Notes under the pieces: generated by a model
Told to the model about the DNA's origin: nothing
Databases searched by the model: none
The model's input: the letters and a program-made list of their open reading frames with translations, nothing else
Translations under genes and position numbers: made by a program
Assembly (NCBI GenBank): GCA_940671915.1
Contig: CALNVZ010003433.1
Span: 51,712,262 to 51,776,261 of the forward strand
DNA from: Paracentrotus lividus
Taxonomy: Eukaryota > Echinodermata > Echinoidea > Camarodonta > Echinidae
Length of the DNA stretch: 64,000 nucleotides
Direction of reading: 5' to 3'
Shown here: piece after piece, positions 41,801-56,800 of the stretch
Layout: each line of letters opens with the position of its first letter
How positions within the stretch are numbered: the first letter of the stretch is position 1

Positions 41801-44800
41801 AAATTTGTTCACAAGTTCAAATGTCAGTACAGTTCGGTTTTCTAATGTGTTGGTTGGGACATTTAGGAAAATACCCTACACCTCAATATTGGCTACTAAG
41901 ATTTCACGTGAAAGTTGGTCTAGATCAAGGCCAAGCTTCTCTAATCCTCCTGAATTTGCCACAAAACTGATTTTTTTGGAACCAGGATGAAATTCAGTCA
42001 CGTCTTTCAGATGGTGATGTTAGAGGTTGGTTTCAGACATAAAAAATCATATCTGACTGATAATGTCTGTCAAAGACCAATCATCACACAAACTTTTGTT
42101 TGTCTCATCCTTTCAGTTACAGAGGAGGGGGGGTGGTTTGAAAAATACTGTGTGATTATTTATGTCTGGGACCAAGTCTTAATGTCACCATAAGAAATAT
42201 GTGACTGGAATTCAAATTTGATCCGATCCACTACAGGTTTTGAAGGCCGATACAGAGAGCTGACAATGGTCTTTACCTCGACCAACTCCTGATCCGAAGG
42301 GTGGTATCTCACTTCGCAGAAACGTCTCCACGACAGAATAGAAAATTTCGTCTCCATGATGGATAAAAGTATTAGAGACGTCTCCGATACTTTATCCGTC
42401 GCGGAGATGAAATTTTCTTTTCTGTTGCGGAGATGTCTCCGCAAATGATATACCACCCTTAGTTATATGACGTCATGTAAGAGGTCAGACCTTTTACGTC
42501 ACCATCCAGAGACGTAACTGTGATTCAAACAAGGTAAGTATGGAGGCTGATACAGAGAGCTGACAATGAGCTTTAATGCTTGACCAACTCTGATCCCTAG
42601 TTATAAAAAGGCTTACCATGATGTCTTTATAGATGAAGCCCCTCCTACGATGAGCTGGTCTGTGATGGGGGTAACTCCTCAGTGCTGGTAGCATCAATGC
42701 CCCAAACTCCTTCCATAGGTCATACAGATCTTCATTGACAGGGTAGACACCAGAGTGATGGGGGCTACAGAGTACCCCTGCATGTCGGGATACCATTGTC
42801 CTAATGAAGGAAGAGAGATAGAGAGATTATGAACATGTAGAATCGGGAGGTAGGGAGAGGGGTAACAGAGTTTTAATTTTGCTGTATCCCTAACCCTATA
42901 AATCCTCAAAGTTTTATCTCAAGGATGGCTGAGAGAGCTCAAACCTCGAGACTGAGCAAACTTGAGCTGATGTCGAAGCGGCTTCCTCAGCTGGAAGGGG
43001 CAGGCTGACCTAGATTAGACCAGCCTGAAATGTGCGTATGAGTCTACTTAGTAGTAGAGATACAGTGCAGGATGTTTGATCCATGTATGATTACTACTGG
43101 TAATGAGTCTAGAAATTCAATTACTCATTCTCCTATATACAGGTGGTATGCTGCAGGTTTGGGTTATACATGTACATGTAGTTATATAATAGAATAAAAT
43201 ACAGAAAGACTTGTCAAGTGCACAGTAGTAGCCTATAGATTTCTTCATATTAATAGTATAATGTCAATTATGTTCCAGGTTTGAAATGGCATGGTTGCAC
43301 AACTGTTCAGACAAAAATCCCAACCTTGAACATCTATGATAAATTATAGAGTTGAACAAGTAGGCCTACTTGTTTTCTCAGTAATAATGTAGCAACAATG
43401 AAGTACACAGACATGTAAGCTTACATGTAGGCCCTAGCTACATGTATGTCTAAGTTTTATTAATTTTATGACATATCTATAACTCTGTTCTTCTCCAACT
43501 GCTTATATACAAATGTATTCATTCTATGCATGAAAAAACCTTCTTTTGTCCTGGTCTAATTTTGAGGTTATCAATCACATAAATTCTCAGCTTGTCATAA
43601 TTTTTTTTTTTTTTTTTTGGTGTGTGTGTATATTAGAGTTGGTCCAAAACAGGTCAGACCTACTTTGTACAATACTTTGACACAATGAGTCAAGAATAGA
43701 ACCAAATTTGGAATAGCTGAACATTTTCATGAGAAACTTTTCCTGTGGGTTGTTATTGAGACATAAAGTCATTTTGAAAAGTAAAAACAAATAACAAATT
43801 AGCATAAATTTGTAGAATTAATTCTTAGAAATTTCTAATTGTATTAGGACAACTTCCTCTGGACAATTACCCTCCCCCAGAACAATTACCCCCATTATCA
43901 GAGCTAGGGATAAATGTACCAAGGCAGTTGTCTGGGGGTAGTAGTACATTCATTCCAAACCTAGAATCAACAGTATCAAAACAAGAAAGAATTCATTATT
44001 TGACAAGATTTTCTCATAGGGATTTCAATATTTTTTCACATTTTTTTCTTCTTTTTGTTTTATTGACTAATATTGACTAATAAAGATCTTTGTATTTTTC
44101 TAGGGCTCTTTCGAATAGATCTCCATGATAAAAATCATTATACTGCTTGTTATAATTTGAATTATATTGTTGTATAATTCTTTTGAAGGTTAGCTATTCG
44201 GATGGATACAAGTTTATAGTCCCATTATGAATCCACAGTCCCATAAAGTCTTCTTGCGTTTATATTGGCCTATACATACTTAATGATAATACCTGAAATA
44301 ATCTAGAAGCTACATTGTAAGAAAGCATCACCTCATTGGTTTAGAGGAGTGTTGACCCAAAAGGAAGTCAAGATCTTCCAAATATGACAAATCTTTCTTT
44401 ATGGCCATTATTCAATCTGACTGCATCATGCATGTTCAATTTGACGCTTTTCTCTATACTCTCACTATTAATGAGTATATCAAATATCATGTTACAAATT
44501 CTGTCAGGAAATTGGGTAATACATTAATGTATCACTAGCAGCAAGCCCCGTGGCAGCAATCCACGGGGCTAGCAATAGGAGGGCCCGAACTCTTGTATTC
44601 GATCAATTTTCCTGCAATTCACAATAAAAAAAAAACATTAAGACCTGGTGAGTCGTTTTACTCCGGTTTAATCAATTAATGTTTTTTTTCCCCCCGCATA
44701 TGATTCTTCTCCGAATATGTACGTTTCCTTATTTTGATTGATTACTTATTATAATTTCGTGCAAATAAATCTTATCTTATCCGTCTCTCTCTTGGGCCCT

Positions 44801-47800
44801 CCATCCTCTCTCACTTCCTCCTTGATCCTAATTCTCTCTCGAATTATCTTCTCACTTTCCCCGATTCCTTTATCAGTTTTCCTTGACTAAACCCGCCCTG
44901 TTCTATCACTCTCGTCCCCTTTTTTCCTTCTTTTTCTTTCTTTATTTTTGTTCGACGTGACCATCTTTTATTTACCCAAAATCAACAACAAAATACACCA
45001 AACGTTATTCGATCCTCCCTTATGGCCAATTCGTCTCCGAATATGTACGTTTCCTTTATTTTTGATTGATTTACTTATTATAATTTTCGCGTGCAAATGA
45101 AATCTTAATCTTATCCGTCTCTCTCTCAGTTGGGCCCTCCATCCTCTCTCACTCCTCCATGATCCTAATTCTCTCTCTCGAATTATCTTCTCACTTTCCC
45201 CGATTCCTTTATCAGTCTTCCTTGACTAAACCCGCCGTTCTATCACTCTCGTCCCCTTTTTCCCTTCTTTTTCTTTCTTTCTTTCTTTTATTTTGTTCGA
45301 CGTGACCATCTTTTATTATCCAAAATCAACAACAAAATACATCAAACGTTATTTCGATCCCTCCCTTATGGCCAATTCGTTTATACCCCAAATTAACATA
45401 TTGTTATAAATAATAATCATGTTTCCTTTATCTTGTTCCTTCCTTGTAGTACAATCTTAATTTCAGAAATAAAACTCCTTTCAGATCAAAAACACGTCAA
45501 TTTGATGTAATTTTTCATTTGGAGTTTGAATTTTGCCCTCTTAAAATCAAAGATATACCCTTTATTGGTTTTCAACAAAATCATAAATACTGAGTCAATC
45601 CACACTCTATAGTACGTTAATCCGATAATCCCCTGCGACAGCGCGGAGAGGATTACTCGGTCGCACCAACCAAGGAGCTAGGTTGTTATCCCAAGAGTAA
45701 ACAAAGGCCATCGGAGACTGACAGGTTTGTCTATTCTGCATATCCTATCACGGCAAATTAAATAAAAAATTGGACCCGGTTCTTCAAAAATACTGCTTTA
45801 AAAAGTGTCGCATTTCGAAAAGTGTTTGCTCTGTTAGGAGAACTTTTAACGTAGATTTCAAATTTACCAATTTCGAATTGCGATTTCAATCACTGATCAA
45901 TCTGGGTTTTTACTTCAAAATGAAATCGGCAGGCGATTCCATCTTCCCTATAATCAGAGCCCAGTACCTCATCATGCCAGATAGCTCAATAGAATGAAAG
46001 ACTAACGTTCAGACGTTTTTCTTATTTCGTCATCAGCGTGACAACGGGTTGGCACACGCTTGCCTATGAAAGGGCGTTGGACGGAGCCGTGAATACCGAT
46101 CCAGTCTTGAAAGGAGACATGGACACTTCCTACGGACATTCTTTCTGTCGTCTGCTTGCTTTCGTTGCGTCGCGTTAAGCACGCGAGTCAATGGGATTCT
46201 CGTCCAGGGAATCGTCGCCCAGCTCCAACGCGAGCTCGTGGAAGAAACGAAGCCCGCGATCCGCCATGGGGACCCGGCCTCCGTCGACCCCCGATCGGCG
46301 GCGCCGGCCGCGCTCCGTGGAAAATGCAGACCCTGCCCGCGTGAACGGCGGTCCTACAGCGTGCGGGTCTACGGGGAGCGCGGATGGCAGCACGGACGGC
46401 TCTTACAGTAATAATTATGTGATGTTTGTTTAAATGATCCACAAAGATCAACATGGACCCTCATGTTAAGTGGACTTTATAAAATTTCTAAACTACTTTT
46501 TTTTTTACAGTTGTAACATTAGGCGCTGCTGCACTAGCTCGAGCTATTTAAATAGCGGCTATTTGTGATCTGAGAACTAGCCGATCAAAGTGAGCTGGCT
46601 TTGCGGTCAAATAGCTTGCTAATTTTGGCTGAAAAAAACTTGAGCTGGTTTGCGGTTTTGGTACAAAATAGCGCGCTATTTGCGCGTCCTGCACTAGCTC
46701 GAGATAAATATGAAACCGCGCACCTGTCCTAGCGGTAGTTACCAGTTGCGCAATACACATTGGGCTTGTTTGTTCAAGGTCACGTCAGATCGTTAATGCG
46801 AAATTTTAAAATAGCTTGAGCTCATGGAGGACCGGTTTCTTTTTTTCGAGTTTTTTTCCCGATCTACCAATTAGCGCGCTATTTTTTTAGCTCGAGCTAG
46901 TGCAGCAGCGCCTATTGGCTTAAATATTTTGGATGAACCAAAACATTTTTTTTTTCATAGGATGAGTTTATTTGCCAAGCTGATGACCTTGCAATCAGGA
47001 CATTTTTTATTGATATTTTGCCAGTTAATCAAAATTATAATCATTCACACAATCGTATCCAATTCTACAATTTGTTCTCTTTCATCATTAACCATTCACT
47101 CTTAAAATGCACTCTGCTCGGTGCATACAATCAAAGGAAACAACTTTCCTTTTTCTAAATTGGAATCCAGCCCATATGCAATCCACATGTCAGATTAAAT
47201 ACAGACGCTATTGATTTCTTTCCCCTACTGTTCCATGATTCAGGTCAATGCCTAATACTGCAAGGGTGAATTACGGACGACTCTACATTGTATTATGTAG
47301 GCGCACTTGGCTCAAAGAGGTTATTGTATTTTTTGCGATCCACATCTAATGAGCAAATATCTAGTTACACATGTGCACCATGGCTACATGTATGAAGATA
47401 TGATTATCATGTCAGTAGCAGATGGGGGGGGGGGGGCACCGCCATAATTTCCAGACTTTAACATGAACATATCAGTCAATGAGTTTTTTCAAATTATAGG
47501 GTGGGGGGGGCGCAAAATGAATTTGTTTGACGCTGAAATATTTTCTGAATGTTACCCTGAAACTTCCCTTCTAGAGCTCTGTTCTCATCCCCTAATAACC
47601 CAGTAACATGGTGTATCAGGTAAACCGTACATTGAAATTGGTCAGCATAAAATGTACTAAGTTAAAGTGCGTCATGCAAGCAGAGCATTGCTTTCTTAAA
47701 GATGCACGTTCCTCATAGTGTAAGAGGGAGTTCGAAATACGTACGCGGTAACGGACTTTGCAAGCTGCCCATTCATACCAACGATGTGCGACTCTTACGC

Positions 47801-50800
47801 AGTGGTCCAAAAACCGAAAGCTAGAAAGCCCGAACGATTGCCGAAGTCATGAGCCAATTCGTTATCGGCATTGATTCGACTGCTCGCATGCTCGGATGCA
47901 TATGAGAGAACAGCTTGTCCCCGCCTGTGCAAGCGAGAAGGTAGCGACACTGATACAGTGCTCTATACACACACACACACACACGCTGTACGCTAATCGG
48001 ACTCACATGTACAGCGCGATCGCGATTGGCTGGCGTGTTTGCATAAAACTGTATGCAAATTAAGTCATGCTCTTCGCGAATACTTCGTGGAACAATGGCG
48101 GCTTGCACACAGCTCGCATCTTCAGTCCTCGTTTTAGCTTAGCGATGCTCGTGTAGGATCGCCTTTAAATCCTATTCTTGGCTATATATATATTCATTAC
48201 ATCCCATGAGTTTTATACAGAAATAAGCCCTGCATGCTCCACGTACCAAAGCCTATAGGTACAATGTTTGTAGATAAAAGGAGAAATTGCAAGTCACTTT
48301 CACATAGAGTCAGCTGTCAACAAAGTTGGACTAAATCCTAATTCTGACAGCAAAAAAGGTTGGATTTGTTCCACAATATCACAACTGCATCATAACATTG
48401 ATTCATATACTTCATAGGCTTTCTGGGAAAGCATTGCAATTTTCTAATACATTTTCTAATACAATCTACATGTACATATACATGTGATATTTGCAATTTA
48501 GAGTAGCCCCTATATGAAACAAGATCTCTAAACGGTAGGACAAATAAATAATTTGTATGTTTATGAGTAAAAGTAAATTTTGGTTTTTGAGAATTTAACC
48601 TATAACTTCAAACTGAAAAGGACTGTAAAGTTTATGCAGGGCTACAAAAATCACTCATACATGTACATGTATGTTTATAAGATGAAATCAGATACCGGGA
48701 TCAGATACAGGTCTCTAAACTGAAAAGGACTGGAAAGTTTATGCAAGGCTACAATTTTTGTAAATAATGGCGGAAGGGGGGAGAATTGGGGCATTTACTG
48801 TTTTTAGATACAGAATAACTTAAGGGCAAGTCCAAGATAATGTCCCCTGAGAAGACAAAATTTCATCTTTGTTTTATAGAGAAATTTCTGATAGAATATG
48901 AAAGCCCAAATATCAAACCTCTTAATTTCATTAAGAAAAATTTGTTGATATGCAAATTTATGCAAATTTGGGGCACCTACTTTGCATAATTGGTAACTAG
49001 AGCGTTATGTACGGGACATTTATAAAAATCCATAGAAAATCAAAACAAAATTGGTGAGATTCAATCATGGGTGGGACATGGACCCCTTATCATTCAAATT
49101 TTTTTGGTAAAAAAAATTTGGATGATAATTTTGAGGACAATTTGTTAAGTTATTTCCCAGAATACAACACTTGCAACTCTGGGAAGTTCTAATTTAATCA
49201 ATGTGACAGTATAATACCATTATAAGTTTTGAAAATGTAATTAACTTTTTAATTTATAGTTAATTGAAATATTGTTACGTATGGGAAAATGTGTTACGTA
49301 TGGGACATTTGTACACAATGTCAATAATGAAGTTTGTGTGCGAAGTGAATGCAGAATTTTATTTTTTAAGAGTGCTCCAAAAGTGATTTACATGTATTCA
49401 CATTTTCTGGAGTTTATAAAGTTTGCTTTGTCATGATACTTGCTCCATGAAATGAATGAAACCAAAAAAAATGGTAATAATAAAGAAATATGGAAAAAAA
49501 TAAAAACAATAGAATACATAAGAAATTCACAAAACAATGAAAAACATAAGAATGAAAAGTGGGAATTGTCATTTTCTTTTAAAATCATATTGAATATGTT
49601 CCAATACAACATTTGAAAAGAAAGAAAATCTTTTCCTATTTCCATATTTGAAAAAAATTTAATTTTAAAAATTATGGATCAAACTGTGTTCATTCTCTAC
49701 GGGAAAAAATTGTCCCATACGTAACTGTCCCATACAAAACACGTCCTCTCCGACTTTAACAAAGGCTTGCAAAAAAAAGTGACAATCATCATGACTTCAA
49801 ACTGTAGAGAATTAAACTACAGTGTTGGACCTTTCATCACACCAAACTTCAATACATCAGTGGAAATACTTTCAGAGAGTTTTGGAGTTGAAAATTCTCC
49901 TTAAAAGACTTGAATTCTTCTGGTCCCATACGTAACGCCCTACATTTCATGTCATTGCATCGAAGGTCAAAGGTCATATGTCGTCATCTCCCACCAAAGT
50001 ATTACTCTCTTGGATACCTTTCATGAGGATAAGAAAAAATAGTGCCCTTAACCTTTACAAAGATTTTACAGAGGGTAAAACGCTCTGAAATGTCCCATAC
50101 GTAACATGCGTGTTATCTTGGACTTGCCCTTAATACAAACAATTATTTTTTACTTCCAGTGTATAATATCATTCATTCTATTGCTGACTTTACAGCTCAT
50201 ACAACTATCCAAATTCTTTCTGAACATTTTACATCCGACCCCCTGTCCCTCATGCATGTATTTCTGCACAGGTTAACACCACCACAATGGAAAATGGTGT
50301 AAGGTTTCACTTCTCAGTAAGGATCACTTACCACAGAAACACTTCCGCACTGTTAGGGTGTGTTCAATGTTGATTTTCAAATTCAAACGCCAACATGAAT
50401 CATAATACAAAACGCAATTACAAAACACATCAGCAGTGCACCGTTCAGTGTCGAAAATTTAAAGCTGATTATACGTCAATCGTCCCTACTCTCAAAAACA
50501 AACATCTGCCCTTTTTCCAATTGCGCCAGAAGCTTCGACTGCGAGAGCACATTTAAAGACATTTGAAAACACAATTTTGTTCAGTGTTGCATTTTTGATG
50601 CTCAAGGTCGTAAAATCGATGCTGATCTTGTTCCGAAACGCATCTTTTTCGGCGTTTAAAATTTCCTCCAAATCAAGATCTGAAAGACATTTACTTTTAC
50701 GACCAGGAATGGTGGACAATGAACGCACACTTTGTTTCTCTTTATATCAGCATTTTGTATCATGATTTATGTTGGCTTTTAAATTTGAAAATCAACCTTG

Positions 50801-53800
50801 AACACACCCTTAGACACCAGACACTGGTAAACAGTCCTCATGTGTTGGCTCAAGGTCGTAAATCTTTGTATTAATCACATCACACTTCAGATGCACAGTA
50901 TGTATTTCAAGAAATCAAGAACATAAAAACACATTTGCCTAAATTTTAGAGATAATTATTCTTTTTTACCTTGTTATTGCCAAGTCCCGAACAACAACCC
51001 TGGTTTCAATTCCTTTCAATCACTTGCTCATTGTCTCTGGAATGAGAGCTCTCCTCTCATTTCAGGAGCCTTATAAATCCTGAGTAGGCCTATTATTGTT
51101 GTTGTTGTTGTTTATGTCATTATCCCCCTCAAAAAAAATAATAATAATGAATAATGATAAAAATAATAACAATAAATAACAAAAAAAAAAATAATAATCA
51201 GAGCCTACATTTTTAAAAGATAATGCAAAAAGAGAGTTACATTTTTTTAATTTTTTGTTTATTTGGAAATTGTTTTGGGTCAAAAATTTATATACTATAT
51301 GCTTTACAGTCTGTGTAAAAAAAAAATGGTACAGTCAGGAAAAAAATATTTAGATGTGAAATCTTCTCAAATGATGTGTGAATGTGGTACCGACTTAAAG
51401 CCAAAAGATTCTTCTTGCTGATCAATGCACTTTGTTTTGTATAATTTGCTGTTGTAAAACAACAGTTATGCTAAATTTTGTGCAGCGATGAGCTAATCGA
51501 TATTGCACACATCTAATGTTTCTGTGTGCTGAATTAATGGCAATTATGTGCGAAACCCATATAAAAGCATGGGCAAAGTACATTTTTTCTTTATTATAGA
51601 AAACTGAGCATATCTCAAGCTCTACAGCACCAAATGGGATGAAAAAAATTACAGCAGAAAGCCTGATTTCCCTCCTTTATAGAAAGATCAAACACTTTTT
51701 GAATATGATTATTTTTCCTACTTTAAAAAAAGTTCTCCAAGTACCATTTTATTTGACACAGACTGTATGTACAGGATACAGCCTGAAACCTTAGCTTACC
51801 ACCTGACAAGAAGAGGGTGCTAAAGGCCAATCTTTCTCTCTCTCTCTGATGCTGTTTTGGGTATAATGCTTCATGTAGACATCAAGCTCACAGTCGATAT
51901 CCAGGTAGAACGGAATGAATATTAGGATATTCATGATAAACCATGCAAGCCCCTGGGGGAAACTAAATCGTTCCTGCCCGCCATGTTGCTAGAATGCATA
52001 ATTACCCAATAATACACTGCATTCACCAGCAAACAGATTTATACCGTGTTCACACTGTGACTCGGCTGGGGGTTCAACACGGCAATTATGTTCAATACGG
52101 CAATATTATTTTGTATAAACTGGATCAGTGTGATCCTTGACCCTACCTCGACATGCCTTTTTTTCGCCGCTAGAATAGTATATTTCGATCCGGGAGGTGA
52201 TTTTGACACAGCAATTTTCTGTGTATAAAGAGAAAGTCGACAATTAATTTTATTCATTTGTCTCCAATGGCAGAAACCATGCAAATTGGTAGAAACACGA
52301 CCTGTGGATTGCTAGACCACCGTCATAACCGCTAGACCACCGCAGTGCCCGTAGCGATCAAGGTTCATACTATCCCATGTACATGAACATCAAACTTAAA
52401 GGAATTTTTAATGCCGTTGGGATGTTAAATAGACAATTAATTTTATTCATTTGTCTCCAACGGTAGAAACCATGCAAATTGGTAGAAACACACGCAACTG
52501 CTGTGTGATAAATACATGTATTGGAACCAGACAGCTATGAAAAATATCATAGGCTGCCCGGGCGGGATTCGAACCCACGAAAGTCGTGTAGAACTCGATA
52601 ACCTTGAGGTGAGTGGTGGAATTCTGCTTTGTATCACAACACACTTTTAAAGCCTCTCTACTAATTGGTCGTGATCTTTGAGCCATATTGAACTTGCCTT
52701 TTTTTGTTCTGTATAAACACGATCAAAGGTTCACGCTTCGCAGTGGACCCTTCCTGAGGATTTGACACGAGAGCAGAGTCGCTGTGTAAACACGGTATTA
52801 ATATTGAATCTACTTTTCTCTAGACTACTGGGAAATGACGACTATGTGCGTAGGGAGTGTGGAAGCGAGGGTATGGTGTCTTTCAATAGATAAGTGACAG
52901 GAGAAATGAGTCATAAATAAGGGACTGGATTCCCAATTTGATGGGAAATGAATAATGCCATTTATCTTGTCTTAGTCAGAAGCTTAAAACCACAAACAGG
53001 TCCCTAGCCAAGATCAAACTTCGAAGCAAGTGGAACAACTTAAAACATGTAAACAATTCATTACAAATATGCATTAAAGGAAGACCTGCAACATACTAGG
53101 GGAAAAAAAAACAATAGAATATTGCATTTATTCAACCTGCACATACATGTACATACATGTACATGTATATGATATCATAAACTAATCCCATTTTAGCTCC
53201 AGGCTTTATTTTTGCTAAAATAAAAAATGGTTTATTGTTAAGTTTACATCAAGGCTCAGCATTAGCATGCGGCCAGGCGTCCAAGGCGCCTATATTACTA
53301 ATTAGCCCCTCAAATCAGCTGAAATAATTAAAAAGTATACTTAGCCTCTTGTTCAGATTCTTTTTGTTTTGCTAAATCTAAGAACATCAATAGAATACTC
53401 TTACATGTACATGTACATGGCTGCATTGAATAAAGTCACATCTTTTACATTTTTTTAATACAAAAATTTTCATAACTCCAAGCAATGTAGTCCCACATGC
53501 GATAATTAGAGTAAGTATAAATGTATGAACCCTAAGTAATAACTCACCACAGCAAATTTCTTGTTTAGCAGCATGAGATCCTTGAGTTTAGCCCTGGTCT
53601 TGATGTTATGTGGTTGCATATGATCCCACATGTGAGGAAACCACCAGAAATGCTTGGCCTCCTCCAGAAGCTTCAGGTCTCCAGCGTTCTCCTCCTCGTC
53701 TCCATGTTGGTAGTATTTCCCGGAGTAACCTAAGTTGAAGCGGAAACCCTTCACAAGATCCTCAAGTTCTTCTTGAACTTTGACCATGTTCTGTAAGGAT

Positions 53801-56800
53801 TTAAATGAAATAAAACTTGAATAACGAAGGAAACCGACCAGAAATATATATATACATGGGATTCGATCCAGAGACCTCCTGGTTACTAGTCAGGTACTCT
53901 ACCAGCTGAGCTACAGTAAACCCATGCTGGCTCCTGTGGTACCCCATTTTTCTTTGCTCATTTTTTCATACGATTTAATAAAAGCAAAAACATGATAAAC
54001 AAGGTGTCCTATACTATCGTGTGAAGTGAATAAATAGGAGCTCTTCATCTTCCAGATGATACATTGTAGTACATGTACTTTCTATCTGAGTCAAATTGAA
54101 CGGGGAATCCCTTCCAAGATCCTGGGGGGTGTTTCACAAAGATTTAAGTAGACTTAAAGTCGCACTTAACTTCTACAAGCATCTTGTTTTACAACGCGCA
54201 ATTTGATTGATAGATTTCACAATGGCGCACATCCCCTGAGCATGGTCAATCCAATAAGGTGATGCATAATATATAACACACGAAAATAGCAATTTAAGTG
54301 CGATTTTTAAGTCTACTTAACTCTTTGTGAAACACCCCCCAGGAGTTCTTTTTGAACATTTACCATGTATGTTCTATCAGGATTTTAATACATTCCAGTC
54401 CTGTTATAATGAGCTCTGAACCTCATCAATTAACTCAGTTTAACCGAAACAAAGGATACATGTATGTTGAATCTCCGAAAGAATATTGGATGTTTAATTG
54501 AAGAAAGTCACAAGTGACAGCTGAAGCAAAGTTCTGGGGAATTATCCACTTTTACCCATCAATGTTTTCAGGTTGTAAACATAAAAGGCAAATTAATGTT
54601 TGCTTTTTTTCTACATTCGGTTTCAGTTTCGGTTCAGTTGGTTTGTCGACCAATAGCCTAAATCATTTTCATCAAAACCTACCTTTGTAAAATAACAAAT
54701 AACATAGCCATCAAGAATCTAATGAATAAAATGAGAGAACGGAGGCTTGTTTCACGTTGCAATTGAATTCTAGCACCTTGCACTGAAAACATTGAATCTT
54801 ATTAAATCAGTCAACCTTGTGAACTGGTCATGTTCTAAACTGGGCCATACACATTCAAAAGGCATTCAGTTACTGTATGATTTATTACTCACCCATACAT
54901 AGCAAAGGGGTCATATTGTCAACATGTATTACAGACACAGTCAAGCTATGTATGTTATTATATTTTAAGTCTATAAATGTATGTTAAATGATACCCCATA
55001 AACCCTCTCTCCATGTACATGTACATGTACCTTATTCGATGAATTCAATCTTAATCGATCTTGTAGGGGAAAAAATGTTCCTACATGTAGGAAATGGGCT
55101 AGACTTAATGTGAATCATTGAAATTTGCATTTTGTGTTCAGTCTGCTACGACGGGCTTCTACAGGAAGCCGAGATAATTCTCTAATATATTGACAAACTT
55201 TTTCGGCTTTTCACCAGCTTTTTTGGGCTAAATTCTTGAGGAATAGGACAAAGATATATTCATTTTCAATATGCATTAAAGAAATAACCTAGTTACGTGG
55301 AAAGAAATCGAGAACATTTCACTTCATTTCAACATTATCATATTTTATTACATAAGAAACGAATTCCCGATCTTAACTTTTGGCATACACGTACGCGTCG
55401 GGAGGGGAAGAAATAATCAAATAAAGCTAGCTCGAGAGGAGAAATAAGAGAATTAAAGATTGAGAATGAGAAGAAGAGAGAGAAACAGAAAGGTTTAGGG
55501 GTTAAAACGATGTTCATTATTATAGATATATATAAAACATTAGTTGCATGGAGATTGAGCCTGTCGTTTTCCGATTCTCGCTAAGTTATATATACTTATC
55601 ACGAGAAGATAATGAGAGGAGTTGATTATAAAAATGTGACATTTTGCTTGAACTAGTTTGTTGTAACTATAATGATGTAATGAAATGCAAAGTATGCCAA
55701 ATGGAGTAGGTATTATAAGTTAAAAGTCCCTCTTTTATTTCAAAACTTACACCTGCGCTTTTAATGAATGGTGCTTAGTAAAAGGTGCCATTGTCCAGAG
55801 GTGCGAAGCCGGCCGCTATGATCTTTAATCCATATTTTATAGAAATAATTTGAAAGAAACAGGACCTCTTTTCAAGAGCTATTCAGCAGGCTCATCGATC
55901 GAACCGTGCGTGCTGCACATGCATTACGCACTTTGCATTGTGAATTTACTGGAAAGGAAGAAAGCGGAACTTCTGCCAAAATGACTGTTTTTGTTTACAA
56001 AATAACGTGTCTTATATTTGGTTTTGATTACTATGTCTTACAGTGTTAGATAGGAAAAAGTTTGCCCTTTAATGTTTATATTTACAACAAATCATGAAAA
56101 TGACCGAGTTACATTTTGTACAATGTACAATATGCAAGGAGTAATGAAAGCACAAAACATGAATAATTTCTATAATACTGTCAGTGTACAAGAAATAGCT
56201 CCGCCACAGGGGTAACAATCGCGTTTCACAGGCCCGCGCTCAAATGGTTAATATGTCCTTTGTCAGACTATGGTTGGAAGCTCAATCAGCATTGACTGGA
56301 AACTAGGTCTTACGACTGACTGAAGCCCAGGATGTGTGATGCAAATTCTCATTTCCTAACCCCTGTTTGTACCCACCCCAAGAACATCTCTCTATCTCTC
56401 CCTCAACCTTTCTTGCTCTCTCTCTCTGTCTCTCCCTCCTTGTCCCCTGTCACTCATCCCTGCTTTTTAATACACTTGCCTCTATTACCCATATTTTTGT
56501 GATTTGGTTAATAACGTTCGATTCCAAGCCCTAATAAATCTAATGGAAGCATTTGAGCAGAAATATAATTCATCTATATAGACGATTTCTTCACCGAAAG
56601 GTTTTTATTATTTGTTGCATTACATTACATGTAGGTCATAAATGAAGCTACATGTACATACATTGTATCTAAAAAAAAAAGCAAGCATAAAATCCTTTAA
56701 TATTGTTGCTGAGAAATTGGGGTTTATGTTCTGGGAAAATGCACCTTAAATGTATACAAAAATCAGGGCAACACAAAAAAGTTTATAAGTCCTGATTGGT

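Larger units (their letters stand above)
37725..49588. repeat. Right block of the duplication flanking the N gap
   Basis: Starts immediately after the N run and repeats 26201-37699 in the same order and orientation, including exons C and D, the MITEs and the CpG-rich ORF. It carries one 464-base insertion absent from the left block (47701-48164). It ends where the left block ends, at AAAATCAT. Confidence 0.95.

Noticed and set aside
42617..42800. A second NDST gene or alternative exon C
   Set aside because: The surrounding 11.5 kb is also duplicated, the junction is an N gap, and the exon is frameshifted. Artefact or allele is simpler.
50492..50765. Separate protein gene at 50.5-50.8 kb
   Set aside because: Lies entirely within a TTA-flanked inverted-repeat element; treated as part of the MITE.
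52553..52600. tRNA gene on the minus strand (GGGTTCGAATCCC present)
   Set aside because: Only a T-arm-like 3' half can be seen; no D arm, anticodon arm or matching acceptor strand. Probably a fragment inside a repeat element.
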